Numbered from the stretch's first letter, positions 1 to 10,035 are shown. The stretch: 64,000 nt of DNA from Chlamydia gallinacea 08-1274/3 (GCF_000471025.2 NZ_CP015840.1:806001-870000), one strand, 5' to 3'. Notes: generated from the letters alone by a model not told the origin. Program-made: numbers and translations.

Positions 1-1258
1 GAATGAAAAAACGAGCAGGAGCCCAAGCACCATGCTTGCCTACAACAAAAATACTAACGATTTTAAATAGCCAAGCTGTGAGGAATGCTCCTATGCCAAA
101 GGAGAGCATGGTTCTCCAAGAAGCAATACCTGTGATAATTAAAAATATGGCGCCTAGCAAACAAGCAAAAGTTGAGGTTTCACCTAAGGCACCTAGGATA
201 TTACCCCAAAAAAGGTTCCCAGAAGAAAATTTCTGGAATCCATAGATAACATCAGTAATAGCGTACGCAGAATCAAATTGTGTGGGAAGAAGGCCCAGCC
301 CACCTTCACTCAAGGGAGCTGTAACAAACTCTTGTAGTTGTGCTAGAGTTAATTTATTTAGTGTGAGCCCTGGATGGGACTGAGACCATAGAGAGAATTG
401 TGTTTGTAGTACCTGTTCCGTGGGGACATGAGACATGTGTAAAATACTTGACGCTATGGCATCGACATGAACCCTTTTAACCGTAGGGGGGGTGGAATTC
501 AAAGTTTGTAGACATGTAGATTGTGAGAAACCATCAATTACAGACTTCCCAGCAGTGGTATTCATGGTTAGAAGGCTTGCTTTGATTTGTGTTGGATTGC
601 TTCCTACCCACACATCTCCACTCATTTTTGCTGGGAAGGTAAAGAATAGAAACGCACGTGCAGATAATGCAGGATTGAGAATATTCATTCCTGTTCCTCC
701 AAAGAGCTCTTTACTCACAATAACTCCAAAGGCAATGCCTAGAGCTGCCATCCAATAGGGAATAGTTGGAGGTAATGTAAGTGGGTAGAGAATCCCCGTA
801 ACTAAAAGGCCTTCGGCTATCTTATGTTTGCGGACTATTGCAAAAAGAACTTCGCAAGCTCCTCCTACAGTGTAGCTAATGATAAGTAGGGGGAAAAAGA
901 TTTTACATCCTGCCCAAAGAATAGAAAACACGCCAATGTCATGACAGACAAAAGTAAGGTATTTACGAAATCCCGAGATATGTAAGAATGTTTCCATTAG
1001 CTGAGGATTTCGTGAGCTGTAGATAAGGAATTGTGTTCCCGCATTCCAGATAGCAAAAAACACTGCTGGAAATAAAGCAAAGACTACGAGCATCATCCAG
1101 CGTTTAATATCTACAGCATCGCGAATAAATGGGGGGGATGAAGGAATATGAATAGGTTCAAAACAAAACGTATCAATAGCGTCTGCAACTGGAGTAAAAC
1201 GTTGAAGTTTGTCTTTTTGACAAATTTTCCAGATCGAATGAACAAATCGCTTAAGCAT
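1..1258 (-). CDS. nqrB: Na+-translocating NADH:quinone reductase subunit B (partial)
   Basis: Integral membrane subunit of the NQR complex, which oxidises NADH, reduces quinone and pumps sodium. Translated from the ATG at 1256-1258, it begins [13 protein letters not shown] and reads for 419 codons without a stop until the window edge, so the 3' end is missing. Several hydrophobic segments are visible. The SGDVWVG...TMNTTAG region matches the NqrB neighbourhood where FMN is attached to a threonine through a phosphoester. The run [18 protein letters not shown] is typical of NqrB/RnfD. The chlamydial family is about 500 residues, so roughly 80 are absent. It diverges from the gene at 1340. Identification is secure from family motifs. 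Confidence 0.95.
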   Translation of the reverse strand, partial: MLKRFVHSIWKICQKDKLQRFTPVADAIDTFCFEPIHIPSSPPFIRDAVDIKRWMMLVVFALFPAVFFAIWNAGTQFLIYSSRNPQLMETFLHISGFRKYLTFVCHDIGVFSILWAGCKIFFPLLIISYTVGGACEVLFAIVRKHKIAEGLLVTGILYPLTLPPTIPYWMAALGIAFGVIVSKELFGGTGMNILNPALSARAFLFFTFPAKMSGDVWVGSNPTQIKASLLTMNTTAGKSVIDGFSQSTCLQTLNSTPPTVKRVHVDAIASSILHMSHVPTEQVLQTQFSLWSQSHPGLTLNKLTLAQLQEFVTAPLSEGGLGLLPTQFDSAYAITDVIYGFQKFSSGNLFWGNILGALGETSTFACLLGAIFLIITGIASWRTMLSFGIGAFLTAWLFKIVSIFVVGKHGAWAPARFFI

Positions 1259-1339
1259 TCTATTTGAGATGGGAAATCGAGGCTTCTACACGTTCAGGAG
1301 AGTAGCAAATTAGTTGAAATTTTAGGAATAAATTTTTTT

Positions 1340-1942
1340 GTGATTTGGAAATTTTTTATATTTTTTGCGCGCTTATTCTTTCCTATTTTATGTTATGGTT
1401 GTCGCTTTCCAGGAAAAGTTCTATGTCGGCATTGCATAGAAGCATTGAGAATGCATTCAAGCACTGGGAGATGTCCTCATTGTTTTTCTTTGTTAGGACT
1501 TGAAGAGGCGTCTACGTGTGACCAATGTCTTTCTTCATTTTCCCGGAAATCTTTTCATTTATATTCTCCAGTACCAGAAGCTCTTAATTTATATTCTCAA
1601 GCTTGCAGAGGAAAAAAATTTGCTATTGGATTTTTTGCACGAGGAATACGAAAAGAGTGGGAGTGGAACCAAGTAGTGCCTACAAAGATTTTTTATATTA
1701 TCTCAAAGATATCTAAAGAATGCGTGAAAAAATTACATCAAGATACTGGAATTCCTTACCAAGGGATCCTTCCGATAAAATACTTTCTACAGAGCCTAAC
1801 AAAATATGTAAAGAAAGGACCTATTTGTATTCTTTCTGCGTATCCCTTACCCAGGGAGTGGCAAAACGTGATAGAAAGATATGCTCCTCAACCGGTTATT
1901 CTTATCAGTCTTTTTGTGGATCCTCGGGAAGGCCCGAAATAG
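1340..1942 (+). CDS. ComF-like double zinc-ribbon protein lacking the phosphoribosyltransferase motif
   Basis: 200-residue protein from a GTG start, divergent from nqrB. The N-terminal 65 residues carry four CxxC pairs (C18/C21, C29/C32, C45/C48, C60/C63), the layout of the double zinc ribbon that opens ComF-family proteins. ComF proteins then carry a phosphoribosyltransferase domain ending in a VDD-x-TTG loop. I see no such loop here, and the C-terminal half (LPIKYFLQSLTKYV and on) has no acidic-TTG signature. ComF functions in DNA uptake in naturally competent bacteria, and chlamydiae are known to exchange DNA, but this role is inference. The last 38 bases overlap the convergent bactofilin gene. 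It could instead be an unrelated zinc-binding protein. Confidence 0.6.
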   Translation: MIWKFFIFFARLFFPILCYGCRFPGKVLCRHCIEALRMHSSTGRCPHCFSLLGLEEASTCDQCLSSFSRKSFHLYSPVPEALNLYSQACRGKKFAIGFFARGIRKEWEWNQVVPTKIFYIISKISKECVKKLHQDTGIPYQGILPIKYFLQSLTKYVKKGPICILSAYPLPREWQNVIERYAPQPVILISLFVDPREGPK

Positions 1943-2483
1943 CTACATAACCCAGAAGGCGGACTCCTTCATCAACGCATAGAGTAGCTGCCTGAATATC
2001 TCCTTTTACCATAGCTTCTCCCCGTAGCTCCACTTTTCCTGTAACTGTGATATTACCTTCAACAACACCTTCGATGATCGCTTCTTGAAGTTGAATATCT
2101 GCTTTTACATAACCTTTGGGGCCAATAATAATTTTTCCCTGAGACACCAAAATTCCTTCAAAGGTTCCGTCGATACGTAGTAAACGTTCAAACGCTAATT
2201 CTCCTTTAAAAGTAACTCCTTCTCCTAAGGTAGTCTCTGGTTCTTCTGATACAAGGAAAGAGGGTTCAATTTCTGAGGAGGATGATGTCCATTTTTGTGT
2301 TTCTTCATTTACAGGATAGGAAGACAGGGGGCGTGTTTCTACAGATTTTGGTGTATCAAAGAGATTGGGAGGGGAATCTAGGTGTTCAGTTCGAGAGTAG
2401 GAATAGTTGGAATGCGAAGGAGCTTCTTCTTCATATAGTGTTTGCACATCTTCAAAAGGACTTTTTCCACTTCTACGAAACAT
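1905..2483 (-). CDS. bacA: Bactofilin (polymer-forming cytoskeletal protein)
   Basis: 192 residues. A disordered, Ser/Glu-rich N-terminal half (about 1-85) precedes a right-handed beta-helix bactofilin domain (about 88-185), seen as short hydrophobic/glycine repeats such as GVTFKGELAFERLLRIDGTFEG and VEGNITVTGKVELRGEAMVKGDI. Bactofilins polymerise without nucleotide on the cytoplasmic face of the membrane. A C. trachomatis homologue (CT276, as I recall) influences cell size. It lies directly downstream of dnaA with a 15 bp gap, so cotranscription is likely. The symbol follows the chlamydial literature as I remember it. Confidence 0.88.
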   Translation of the reverse strand: MFRRSGKSPFEDVQTLYEEEAPSHSNYSYSRTEHLDSPPNLFDTPKSVETRPLSSYPVNEETQKWTSSSSEIEPSFLVSEEPETTLGEGVTFKGELAFERLLRIDGTFEGILVSQGKIIIGPKGYVKADIQLQEAIIEGVVEGNITVTGKVELRGEAMVKGDIQAATLCVDEGVRLLGYVAISGLPEDPQKD

Positions 2484-2498
2484 GGGAGTTCTCCTAGA

Positions 2499-3851
2499 TT
2501 AGCCAGCAATGTGGTTTTTACATAAATTAATCTGACGCGTTAAAGTTTCATCTTTCTCTATTTTTTCTTCTATAGTTTTACAAGCATAGAGTACGGTGGA
2601 ATGTGTTTTCCCAAAAGCAGAACCAATAGCGACTAAAGAGTCTGTAATTAAAGTTTTTGCTAGGTACATAGCGACTTGGCGGGCTAAAACCAATTCCTTT
2701 GCCCGTGAGTTACCTTTGAGATCTTGTAACTTGACTTGAAATACCATAGCAACACTTTTTAAAATGCTTTCTATGGATACTTTTTGTTTTATGGGAGAGC
2801 GAAAAAGCTCCTTTAAGGTGTCACGGATAACATTTTCTGTCAGAGTTTTCCCAAACAAGCGGCAGTAAGCAGTGAGTTTATTAATGGCTCCTTCTAACTG
2901 TCGCACATTGCCATAAATATGATCTGCAATATAAAAAGCAATTTCATTCGGGATATTCAAGCCTTTTTGTTCTGCTTTATGCTGTAATATAGCTACACGG
3001 GTTTCCAAGTCAGGAATACCTACATGGGCAACTAAACCCCATTCCATTCTTGCTATAATGCGTTCAGATAATTTCAACTGGCTTGGGGGTTTGTCACTAG
3101 TAATGACAATTTGCTTATTTAAATTAATTAAAGTTTCAAACGTATTGCAAAATTCTTCTTCAAAGTTTTGTCGATTTTGTAAGAATTGGATATCGTCCAC
3201 GAGAAGTAGATCTAAGGAGCGATAAAAATTTTTCATTTTATCAATAGACTTTACTCTTAAGTGGTGAACAAGATCATTAATAAAGGCTTCTGTTGTAATG
3301 CAATGTACGCGAAGATGTTTATGGTGTTCCCGAACATAATGTCCTACAGCGTGAAGAAGATGAGTTTTTCCTAACCCCACACCTCCATGAATGAATAGAG
3401 GATTGTAAGAACGTCCTGGATGGCTTGCAATCCCCATGGCAGCAGATTTGACAAATTGGTTGGAAGGACCTTCTATAAAGTTATCAAAGCGATAGAGAGA
3501 ATTCAGCTTTAATTCAAAGTCTTTAGGTTCATCAGAATTTTCTAAAGACAGCGTTTGAGATTCTCGAGGAGATAGAGATTGTGTAGGAGGTCTTTTGATT
3601 TCTGAGATAACAAACTCTAAAGCGGGTTCGCCTTGAGCATTTAAAGGAACAAAAGAACATAAGTCTTTTTTATAGTTATCCAGAAGGTAATTCTGAACAA
3701 AAATATTAGGAACTTCTAAACGAATTTTTTCTTGAGTTTCCTCTATGACGTGAATAGGGGAAATCCAGTTTTCAAATGCCGTTTTTGAGCAACGCGTTTT
3801 CACATAATTGACAAACTGTTCCCAAGTATTACATTCGCTACAGGTTAACAT
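2499..3851 (-). CDS. dnaA: Chromosomal replication initiator DnaA (second chlamydial paralogue)
   Basis: AAA+ initiator that binds DnaA boxes and melts the origin. From the chosen start [13 protein letters not shown] it has about 450 residues. The in-frame extension to 3947 gives a poorly DnaA-like N-terminus, whereas the ATG at 3851 follows an AAGAGAG Shine-Dalgarno and matches the usual length. Visible: Walker [10 protein letters not shown], Walker [10 protein letters not shown], sensor/arginine region [10 protein letters not shown], and the C-terminal helix-turn-helix with the DnaA signature ([17 protein letters not shown]). Chlamydiae carry two dnaA genes, and the bactofilin/TPR neighbours point to the CT275-type copy. 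I saw no clear cluster of DnaA boxes beside it, so there is no support for an origin here. Confidence 0.95.
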   Translation of the reverse strand: MLTCSECNTWEQFVNYVKTRCSKTAFENWISPIHVIEETQEKIRLEVPNIFVQNYLLDNYKKDLCSFVPLNAQGEPALEFVISEIKRPPTQSLSPRESQTLSLENSDEPKDFELKLNSLYRFDNFIEGPSNQFVKSAAMGIASHPGRSYNPLFIHGGVGLGKTHLLHAVGHYVREHHKHLRVHCITTEAFINDLVHHLRVKSIDKMKNFYRSLDLLLVDDIQFLQNRQNFEEEFCNTFETLINLNKQIVITSDKPPSQLKLSERIIARMEWGLVAHVGIPDLETRVAILQHKAEQKGLNIPNEIAFYIADHIYGNVRQLEGAINKLTAYCRLFGKTLTENVIRDTLKELFRSPIKQKVSIESILKSVAMVFQVKLQDLKGNSRAKELVLARQVAMYLAKTLITDSLVAIGSAFGKTHSTVLYACKTIEEKIEKDETLTRQINLCKNHIAG

Positions 3852-4013
3852 GCTGCTCTCTTTTCTATGCTGAGGATTTCTCCGAGACAGGTAATTTGCA
3901 CTTGCTACGGAAGAAATTGCCAATGTACCATTGGTATTGATAAGCAATCAATACTTTTTCTATAAAAAGCCATTGGGAAATTTCAAAATGAGCAAGATAA
4001 ATCTAAGGAAAAG

Positions 4014-4445
4014 CTATTGAGAAAGAGTTGTAGTTCTTTTTATGGTTTTATTGGCGTAACTCATCAGTAGGGCTTCAGCATCATTAGCAATAAGGGGCTG
4101 GTCACATGAGGCAAGATAGACAGCAATAGCTGAGGCTTCTTCAATGCGACCTAAACAAAAAAGTGCTTTTGTTTTGTTTAGTAGTGTGGGTAGATGATCT
4201 CCTTGCATTCGCAATGCTTGATCCAAGACTACCAAAGCTTCAGCATTCTTTCCTACTTGTAAATATAATCCCCCAAGGGTTTGAAAATCATAAATACTAA
4301 GAGGATCTAAAATGACGAGAGCTTCAAAAAAAAGGATAGCTTTTTGATAGTGCCCTTGACGAAGGAAGGAATATCCAGAAATACGCAATTCTTCTAATTC
4401 TTCATCTCCCCATCCTAAAATAGCTTTCCATTCATTATCTAACAT
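4014..4445 (-). CDS. TPR protein resembling SycD/LcrH class II type III secretion chaperones
   Basis: 143 residues composed mostly of three tetratricopeptide helical hairpins (about 24-57, 58-91, 92-125). The run SFLRQGHYQKAILFFEALVILDPLSIYDFQTLGGLYLQVG aligns in pattern with the SycD/LcrH chaperones that bind translocator proteins of type III secretion. Its gene follows the unknown gene at 4449 with a 3 bp gap and precedes dnaA, so all of these minus-strand genes may be read as one unit. A generic TPR scaffold is an alternative, since the neighbours are not secretion genes. Confidence 0.65.
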   Translation of the reverse strand: MLDNEWKAILGWGDEELEELRISGYSFLRQGHYQKAILFFEALVILDPLSIYDFQTLGGLYLQVGKNAEALVVLDQALRMQGDHLPTLLNKTKALFCLGRIEEASAIAVYLASCDQPLIANDAEALLMSYANKTIKRTTTLSQ

Positions 4446-4448
4446 AGC

Positions 4449-5000
4449 TTAGCCTTGGACGAATTGAAAAATACGAGAAATGACGTAGTCAATCATAACA
4501 TTGGAAGATTTTAAGCCTAAATCAATGGCTTTGAGCAAGACCTTTCCTTCTTGAATTAAAGTATCTTCTTCCCAATCTTCACTTGCCTCATTCTCGTTGT
4601 TTTCTTCTTCTTGATCTTTATACGAAAGAAAAGGAGTCACACGACTTTGATAAGAAAACTTTCCACGTGTGAGAACTTTTAAATAAGAAGAAATTTTTTC
4701 TATATCGCTATCTTGTTGATCAGGGGATCCTAATGAGGGAGCTAGATAAGGAGTAGAAAAACGTTGTTTATAAAAATTTCTTGGAGGAGAGAAAAAGGCC
4801 CAGTGGGTTTTTTGATTTGTTTGCATTAGAGATGACAGAGCTGAAGGTTTAGGTGTCATATCTAAAATTTGAGCATGCTTGGCAACATCACGAATAGCCA
4901 CACCTTCCATATGAACTTCCTTACGGAAATCATTCACTGCCTTATTGTTAGAGGCGTGTTTTTCGTAAACGGATGTACTGTAATTGAAAATTTCTACCAT
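4449..5000 (-). CDS. Conserved chlamydial hypothetical protein
   Basis: 183 residues, family not recognised (CT273 position in C. trachomatis, as I recall). No signal peptide or membrane segment. The middle (about 60-150) is low-complexity and highly acidic, including a run of Glu/Asn/Asp (EEENNENEASEDWEED), flanked by helical segments. The C-terminus LKAIDLGLKSSNVMIDYVISRIFQFVQG is amphipathic. It heads the minus-strand group 5000 to 1905 (unknown, TPR, DnaA, bactofilin) and is separated by 170 bp from the divergent rsmH. With a chaperone-like TPR protein next door, a secreted substrate is possible but unsupported by any motif. Confidence 0.7.
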   Translation of the reverse strand: MVEIFNYSTSVYEKHASNNKAVNDFRKEVHMEGVAIRDVAKHAQILDMTPKPSALSSLMQTNQKTHWAFFSPPRNFYKQRFSTPYLAPSLGSPDQQDSDIEKISSYLKVLTRGKFSYQSRVTPFLSYKDQEEENNENEASEDWEEDTLIQEGKVLLKAIDLGLKSSNVMIDYVISRIFQFVQG

Positions 5001-5170
5001 ACTATAGCCTTTAAGACCCTACTTCTAAATCATAGTAGGGTGAGGGAAAAAGTCAATAGTCTTCGTTACTCTGGGAAATTCCGGAGGCAATGAAGAGAAT
5101 TCTTTCGCCATTCTTTTTAATGATGTATATTGATGCTGCATGTTGGGTTCATAGAAGATTTTAAGTAACC

Positions 5171-6070
5171 ATGGGTGAGCGTTCTCCTCATATTCCTGTT
5201 TTACTTCAAGAGTGTTTATCTTTTTTTTCTGATCGTCATCCAAAATTTTTTTGTGATGTTACTGTAGGTGCGGGAGGGCATGCAGAGGCATTTCTTTCTG
5301 CTTATCCTTCACTTCAGCTGTATGATGGTTCTGATAGAGATCAGTCCGCTCTGTCTTTAGCTCGTGAACGCTTAAGGAAATTTGGCGATCGAGTGCAGAT
5401 TCGTCATGCTTCTTTTCAAGATCTCTCTCAAGATTTTAGAAGGAATCATGCATATGATGGGATACTAGCTGATCTTGGAGTTTCTTCTATGCAATTAGAT
5501 ACATTATCCCGTGGGTTTAGTTTTCAGGGAGAGGATCATGTTTTAGATATGCGTATGGATAGGTCGCAGGGGATAACAGCAAGTGAAGTTCTGAATACTT
5601 TGGATGAGGAAACTTTGGGAAAGGTATTTCGTGAATATGGGGAAGAACCTCATTGGAAAAGTGTAGCCAAAGCAATTGTCAATTTCCGTAAACGCAAGAA
5701 AATTCTTACAGTTAGTGATTTAAAAGAGGCTGTGACCCAGGCTTTGCCTTCTTATCGTTTTCGAAAAAAGATCCACCCACTTACTTTAGTATTCCAAGCG
5801 TTACGTGTCTATGTGAATCAAGAGGATAGTCAATTGCAAGTATTGTTAGAGTCTGCTATCCATTGGTTAGCTCCTCAGGGGCGTTTTTTGGTAATTTCTT
5901 TTTGTAGTTCTGAAGATCGTCCTGTAAAATGGTTTTTCCGCAAAGCTCAGGACCAGGGATTAGGAAGAGTTTTGACTAAGAAAGTCATTATGCCAACTTA
6001 TGAAGAAATTCGTAACAATCCTAGAGCGCGATCAGCAAAATTACGGTGTTTTGAAAAATCTATCTCATGA
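5171..6070 (+). CDS. rsmH: 16S rRNA (cytosine(1402)-N(4))-methyltransferase
   Basis: 299-residue RsmH/MraW, the SAM-dependent enzyme that N4-methylates C1402 of 16S rRNA. The opening [13 protein letters not shown], the SAM loop [14 protein letters not shown] (about 30-43), [11 protein letters not shown] with the downstream RGFSF, and the C-terminal [16 protein letters not shown] are family hallmarks. It opens the division/wall cluster as mraW does in dcw operons of other bacteria. The stop overlaps the start of the next gene by ATGA, indicating translational coupling. Confidence 0.95.
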   Translation: MGERSPHIPVLLQECLSFFSDRHPKFFCDVTVGAGGHAEAFLSAYPSLQLYDGSDRDQSALSLARERLRKFGDRVQIRHASFQDLSQDFRRNHAYDGILADLGVSSMQLDTLSRGFSFQGEDHVLDMRMDRSQGITASEVLNTLDEETLGKVFREYGEEPHWKSVAKAIVNFRKRKKILTVSDLKEAVTQALPSYRFRKKIHPLTLVFQALRVYVNQEDSQLQVLLESAIHWLAPQGRFLVISFCSSEDRPVKWFFRKAQDQGLGRVLTKKVIMPTYEEIRNNPRARSAKLRCFEKSIS

Positions 6071-6354
6071 ATAAGTATCGTTTCTTACGATTAGTTTTAT
6101 GTTTTTGTTTTCTTGGGAGTTTGTTGTATTCGTATGTGAATAAACAAAATGATTTAACAAAGCTTCGGTTGGAAATTCCTTGTTTATGGTCTACCTTGCG
6201 TCAAAGAGAACAAGAGAATGTAGCTTTGGGTTTTCTTATTGATAAGTTAGAAAGTCCCGAGCATTTGATGCACATTGCTCGTTTGTCTGAGTATCAATAT
6301 TTACATTATCCTAGTGAAGAGAAAGAATATATTTTGATCCATGAATCATCGTAA
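6067..6354 (+). CDS. ftsL: FtsL-like bitopic division protein
   Basis: 95 residues with one N-terminal transmembrane segment (about 6-23, [19 protein letters not shown]) followed by a short coiled-coil-like stretch ([32 protein letters not shown]), the architecture of FtsL. FtsL joins FtsB and FtsQ to activate septal peptidoglycan synthesis. Sequence conservation in this family is weak, so the call rests on topology, size and position between rsmH and ftsI, the canonical dcw order. It overlaps rsmH by 4 bp and ftsI by 14 bp. Confidence 0.75.
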   Translation: MNKYRFLRLVLCFCFLGSLLYSYVNKQNDLTKLRLEIPCLWSTLRQREQENVALGFLIDKLESPEHLMHIARLSEYQYLHYPSEEKEYILIHESS

Positions 6355-8287
6355 ATATTTAGCTCTGATTACTTGTGGGGTGCTACTTTCTTATTCTCTT
6401 CTTATCCTACGTTATTATAAAATTCAGATTTGCGAAGGAAAGCATTGGGCCATTGAGGCTCTCGGTCAACATGAATTTCGTGTTAAAGATCCTTTTCGTC
6501 GGGGAACATTTTTTTCTCAGATGAATGCTCGTTCTGGTGAACAGGAGCAGTTTCAGCCTTTAGCTGTAGATATTACTAAATTTCATTTGTGTGTAGATGC
6601 TGTTGCTATTCCTGAATGTCATCGGGACACGATAGCAAGAACCATATTTTCCCTAGTTGGCGAAGGGAATTATGCGTGCATGCGTGGGGAGTTTGATAAA
6701 CGATCTCGCCATCGTAAATTAGTTCTTTGGTTAAATCATGTGGAACGGGATCGTATTCTTAGTTGGTGGAGAAAATACGCTGTGAAGCATAAATTGCCTT
6801 CTAATGCGCTATTTTTTATCTCTGATTACCAACGTTCTTATCCTTTTGGTAAACTTTTAGGGCAAGTTCTTCATACACTTAGGGATTACAAAGATGAGAA
6901 AACGGGGAAAGCATTCCCTACTGGAGGGTTAGAAGCCTATTTTAATCATATTTTAGAGGGAGAGCCGGGGGAACGTAAACTTTTACGGTCTCCTTTAAAT
7001 CGTTTAGATGTTGACAAGATCACAAAAATTCCTAAAGATGGTGCAGATATTTACCTCACGGTAAATCCTTGCATACAAACTATTGCGGAAGAAGAGTTAG
7101 AGAGAGGCGTTAAGGAAGCTAAGGCAAAGGGAGGACGCCTTATTTTAATGAACTCTTATACAGGAGAGATTCTTGCTCTTGCCCAGTATCCTTTTTTTAA
7201 TCCCGCGGATTACAAAACTTTTTTTAATGATAAAGAAAAGATAGAATATACCAAAGTTTCATCGGTCAGTGATGTCTTCGAACCGGGTTCTATTATGAAA
7301 CCAATCACGGTTGCTATCGCTTTGCTTGCCAATGAAGAGATGGAAAAACGAGGGGAAAAGTCTCTTTTTCATCCTAATGATCCTATTGATGTTACACGCA
7401 CCATATTTCCAGGTAGAAAACAATTTCCTTTAAGAGATATCTCTTTAAATCGTCGCTTAAATATGTATATGGCGATTCAAAAGTCTTCTAATGTTTATGT
7501 TGCTCAGCTTGCAGATCGTATTGTTCAGAATTTAGGAAATCTTTGGTATGAAGAAAAATTATCCGCTCTGGGTTTTGGTAAAAAAACGGGTATTGAGTTA
7601 CCGGGAGAAGCCTCGGGATTAGTTCCTTCCCCTAAACGCTTTCATCTTCATGGTATTCCTGAATGGTCGCTATCGACTCCTTATTCTTTAGCTATGGGGT
7701 ATAATCTTTTAGTTACGGGAATGCAAATGGTTAGAGCATATGCTATTCTTGCTAATGGAGGGTATGATATACGACCTACGTTAATTAAAAAAATCGTCTC
7801 TTCTTCTGGAGAGGAATATAGATTCAGACCTCAGGAAAAGGGAGAAAGATTACTTTCTCAAGAAATCGTGGATCATGTTTTAAGAGCAATGCGCTTTACA
7901 ACATATCCTGGGGGCACAGGATATAGAGCTTCTCCGAAAAATTATTCTAGTGCAGGAAAAACAGGAACTACAGAAAAGCTAGTTCACGGTAGGTATGATA
8001 AGCAGCGTCATATTTCTTCATTTATTGGTATCACTCCTTTATATCCTCAAGAATCTTGTGTTCCTTTAGTAATGTTGATTTCTATTGATGATCCTGACCA
8101 TGGTTTGCGAGAAGATGGAACCAAAAATTATATGGGAGGGCGATGTGCAGCTCCTATATTTGCACGTGTGGCTGATCGTGTTTTGCCTTACCTTGGGGTG
8201 AGAGAGGATAAGAAAACTTATGATTATACGAGTGAGGTTTCTGCAATAAAGTCTTTATATGAGGAGTGGAATCGTTTAGGGAAATAG
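6341..8287 (+). CDS. ftsI: Septal peptidoglycan transpeptidase (PBP3/FtsI)
   Basis: 648-residue class B penicillin-binding protein. One membrane anchor (about 7-25), a dimerisation/pedestal region, then the transpeptidase domain from about 235. The three catalytic boxes are present: the nucleophile box PGSIMKP (SxxK), SSN within IQKSSNVYVAQ, and KTGTT within SSAGKTGTTEK. It crosslinks septal peptidoglycan, which chlamydiae make transiently at the division plane. It is translationally coupled to the FtsL-like gene. The chlamydial family is of similar length. Confidence 0.95.
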   Translation: MNHRKYLALITCGVLLSYSLLILRYYKIQICEGKHWAIEALGQHEFRVKDPFRRGTFFSQMNARSGEQEQFQPLAVDITKFHLCVDAVAIPECHRDTIARTIFSLVGEGNYACMRGEFDKRSRHRKLVLWLNHVERDRILSWWRKYAVKHKLPSNALFFISDYQRSYPFGKLLGQVLHTLRDYKDEKTGKAFPTGGLEAYFNHILEGEPGERKLLRSPLNRLDVDKITKIPKDGADIYLTVNPCIQTIAEEELERGVKEAKAKGGRLILMNSYTGEILALAQYPFFNPADYKTFFNDKEKIEYTKVSSVSDVFEPGSIMKPITVAIALLANEEMEKRGEKSLFHPNDPIDVTRTIFPGRKQFPLRDISLNRRLNMYMAIQKSSNVYVAQLADRIVQNLGNLWYEEKLSALGFGKKTGIELPGEASGLVPSPKRFHLHGIPEWSLSTPYSLAMGYNLLVTGMQMVRAYAILANGGYDIRPTLIKKIVSSSGEEYRFRPQEKGERLLSQEIVDHVLRAMRFTTYPGGTGYRASPKNYSSAGKTGTTEKLVHGRYDKQRHISSFIGITPLYPQESCVPLVMLISIDDPDHGLREDGTKNYMGGRCAAPIFARVADRVLPYLGVREDKKTYDYTSEVSAIKSLYEEWNRLGK

Positions 8288-8583
8288 ATAGATTTGCTCT
8301 AGAGATTAATCTAGGCTAGAATTTTATGTCTTAGAAGGTTGTGTTTATAGAAAATAGATCGAATACGTTATATTTTGACTTGTGAAATTTAAAGAAAGTT
8401 TTATAAAAGAGATGGATAAAGCTTTTCGCCTTGATGTCCGTCGATTAGATAGATTCTGATCAGGAAATGAGCCCTTAATGCATGTAGGGAGCATATGATT
8501 GAGGCAACGGTATGGTGCTTCTACGTGTGCTAGTTCTGTAAATAAATTAGAGGTAACTCTTTAAGCAGACTTTAGGGTGAACG
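8288..8583 (+). other. Intergenic stretch and possible long murE leader
   Basis: 296 bases without a convincing gene. A TTGACT hexamer at 8375-8380 is followed 18 bases later by TTTTAT, a weak promoter candidate that would give murE a leader of roughly 175 nt. Inside lies a hairpin-forming pair, ATGAGCCCT with AGGGAGCAT (about 8467-8495), which would place two G/A mismatches back to back within the stem. A 15-codon reading frame (MDKAFRLDVRRLDRF) also sits in the leader. None of these is proven. Confidence 0.3.
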
Positions 8584-10035
8584 ATGAATTTAAAACAGCT
8601 CTTACAGAATATCAATGCGAAAGTTTATGGGAAAATTTCTCCACTAGAGATTAGGAATATCACTAAGGATTCGCGTAGTGTGGGTGTTGGAGATATTTTC
8701 ATAGCTCATCGGGGAAGGAAGTATGATGGGAATACCTTTTCTTCTTTTTCTGTGCAAAATGGTGCCATAGCTGTTGCTTCTTCTCTATATAATCCTTTTA
8801 TTCCTGTGGTTCAAATCGTGTCTCCAGATGTTCCTTTATTGGAGGCAGAGATATCAGCAAAATATTATGCTTATCCTTCGAGTAGGTTAACTGTTGTGGG
8901 TGTTACAGGAACAAATGGGAAAACTACGGTATCACATTTAATTAAGTTTTTATTTGATTCCTTTCATTATCGTTCGGGGTTGATAGGAACGATTGCACAT
9001 GATTTAGGAAATAATTCTGTGCAAGATGGGTTTACTACTCCCGAAGCCTGTTTGTTGCAGAAATATTTAGCAGAAATGGTAAAAAATAGACTTTCTGTTG
9101 CTGTCATGGAAACATCTTCCATAGGGTTAGTTCAGAATCGTTTAGCTTGTATCGATTTTGATGTTGGTGTTTTGACTAACATCACTTTGGATCATTTGGA
9201 TTTTCATGGTTCATTTGAGAATTATATCGAAGCGAAATTACGATTATTCTCTTTATTACCTTCTAACGGTCTTGCTGTTGTTAATGCGGATTGTCCGTAT
9301 AAGTCGCAATTTTTAGAAGTGGCGAAAGCGCGTCCTATTACGTATGCAGTGGATAGCCCTGCAGATTATCGGGCATGTAATTTGCATTGTTCGCCTTTAG
9401 GAACACAGTGTGACATAGTATATCGTGGAGAGCATTTCCCTTGTGTTTTACCTTTAATTGGTGAGTACAATATGTATAATGCACTCGCGGCAGTAGCTGT
9501 TGTCCATCAACGGCTAGGTTGCGATTTGAAGCAATGTATCGCATCTTTAGCTCATGTTTCTTCTCCTCGTGGACGGTTAGAGCCTGTGATAACTTCTCCT
9601 TGTCCCGTGTATGTTGATTATGCACATACTCCAGATGCTTTGGATAATGTCTGTAGGGCGTTGCAGAAAATACTTCCGAATCAAGGGAGGTTGATTATTG
9701 TTTTTGGCTGCGGAGGCGATCGAGATCATAGTAAAAGGAAAATTATGGCACAGGTAGCCGAAGCCTATGGTTTTTCTGTTGTGACTTCGGATAATCCTCG
9801 TAGCGAGGATCCTGAGGCAATTATTGAAGATATTTGCTCGGGCTTTGTGAAAAGAAATTTTTCTATCAAAATCGACAGAAAACAGGCAATTACATATGCT
9901 TTGTCCATTGCCTCTGGTAAGGATATAGTGTTAGTCGCAGGGAAAGGCCATGAGACATACCAAGTCTTTAAGCATCAAACTATTGTTTTTGATGATAGGG
10001 AAGTTGTTCGGGAAATTCTATCCTCGGTCGAGTAA
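8584..10035 (+). CDS. murE: UDP-MurNAc-tripeptide synthetase (meso-DAP adding)
   Basis: 483-residue cytoplasmic Mur ligase that adds the third stem-peptide residue. The ATP-binding loop VTGTNGKTTVSHLI is at about 108-121, the carbamylated-lysine region follows, and the C-terminal domain has the DNPRSEDP motif, which in MurE predicts meso-diaminopimelate rather than lysine. The start ATG is preceded by TTTAGGGTGAACG, a modest ribosome site. The 3' end overlaps amiA by about 44 bp, so the two are likely coupled. Full length for the family. Confidence 0.95.
   Translation: MNLKQLLQNINAKVYGKISPLEIRNITKDSRSVGVGDIFIAHRGRKYDGNTFSSFSVQNGAIAVASSLYNPFIPVVQIVSPDVPLLEAEISAKYYAYPSSRLTVVGVTGTNGKTTVSHLIKFLFDSFHYRSGLIGTIAHDLGNNSVQDGFTTPEACLLQKYLAEMVKNRLSVAVMETSSIGLVQNRLACIDFDVGVLTNITLDHLDFHGSFENYIEAKLRLFSLLPSNGLAVVNADCPYKSQFLEVAKARPITYAVDSPADYRACNLHCSPLGTQCDIVYRGEHFPCVLPLIGEYNMYNALAAVAVVHQRLGCDLKQCIASLAHVSSPRGRLEPVITSPCPVYVDYAHTPDALDNVCRALQKILPNQGRLIIVFGCGGDRDHSKRKIMAQVAEAYGFSVVTSDNPRSEDPEAIIEDICSGFVKRNFSIKIDRKQAITYALSIASGKDIVLVAGKGHETYQVFKHQTIVFDDREVVREILSSVE

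Noticed and set aside
3852-3947. 32-residue N-terminal extension of DnaA
   Set aside because: The extension has no DnaA similarity, and the inner ATG has a better ribosome site and yields normal family length.
5025-5243. 72-codon minus-strand frame overlapping the rsmH start
   Set aside because: Overlaps the well-supported rsmH N-terminus, has no recognisable pattern and would read antisense to its first 24 codons.
9338-9625. 95-codon minus-strand frame inside murE
   Set aside because: Antisense shadow of a strongly supported gene.
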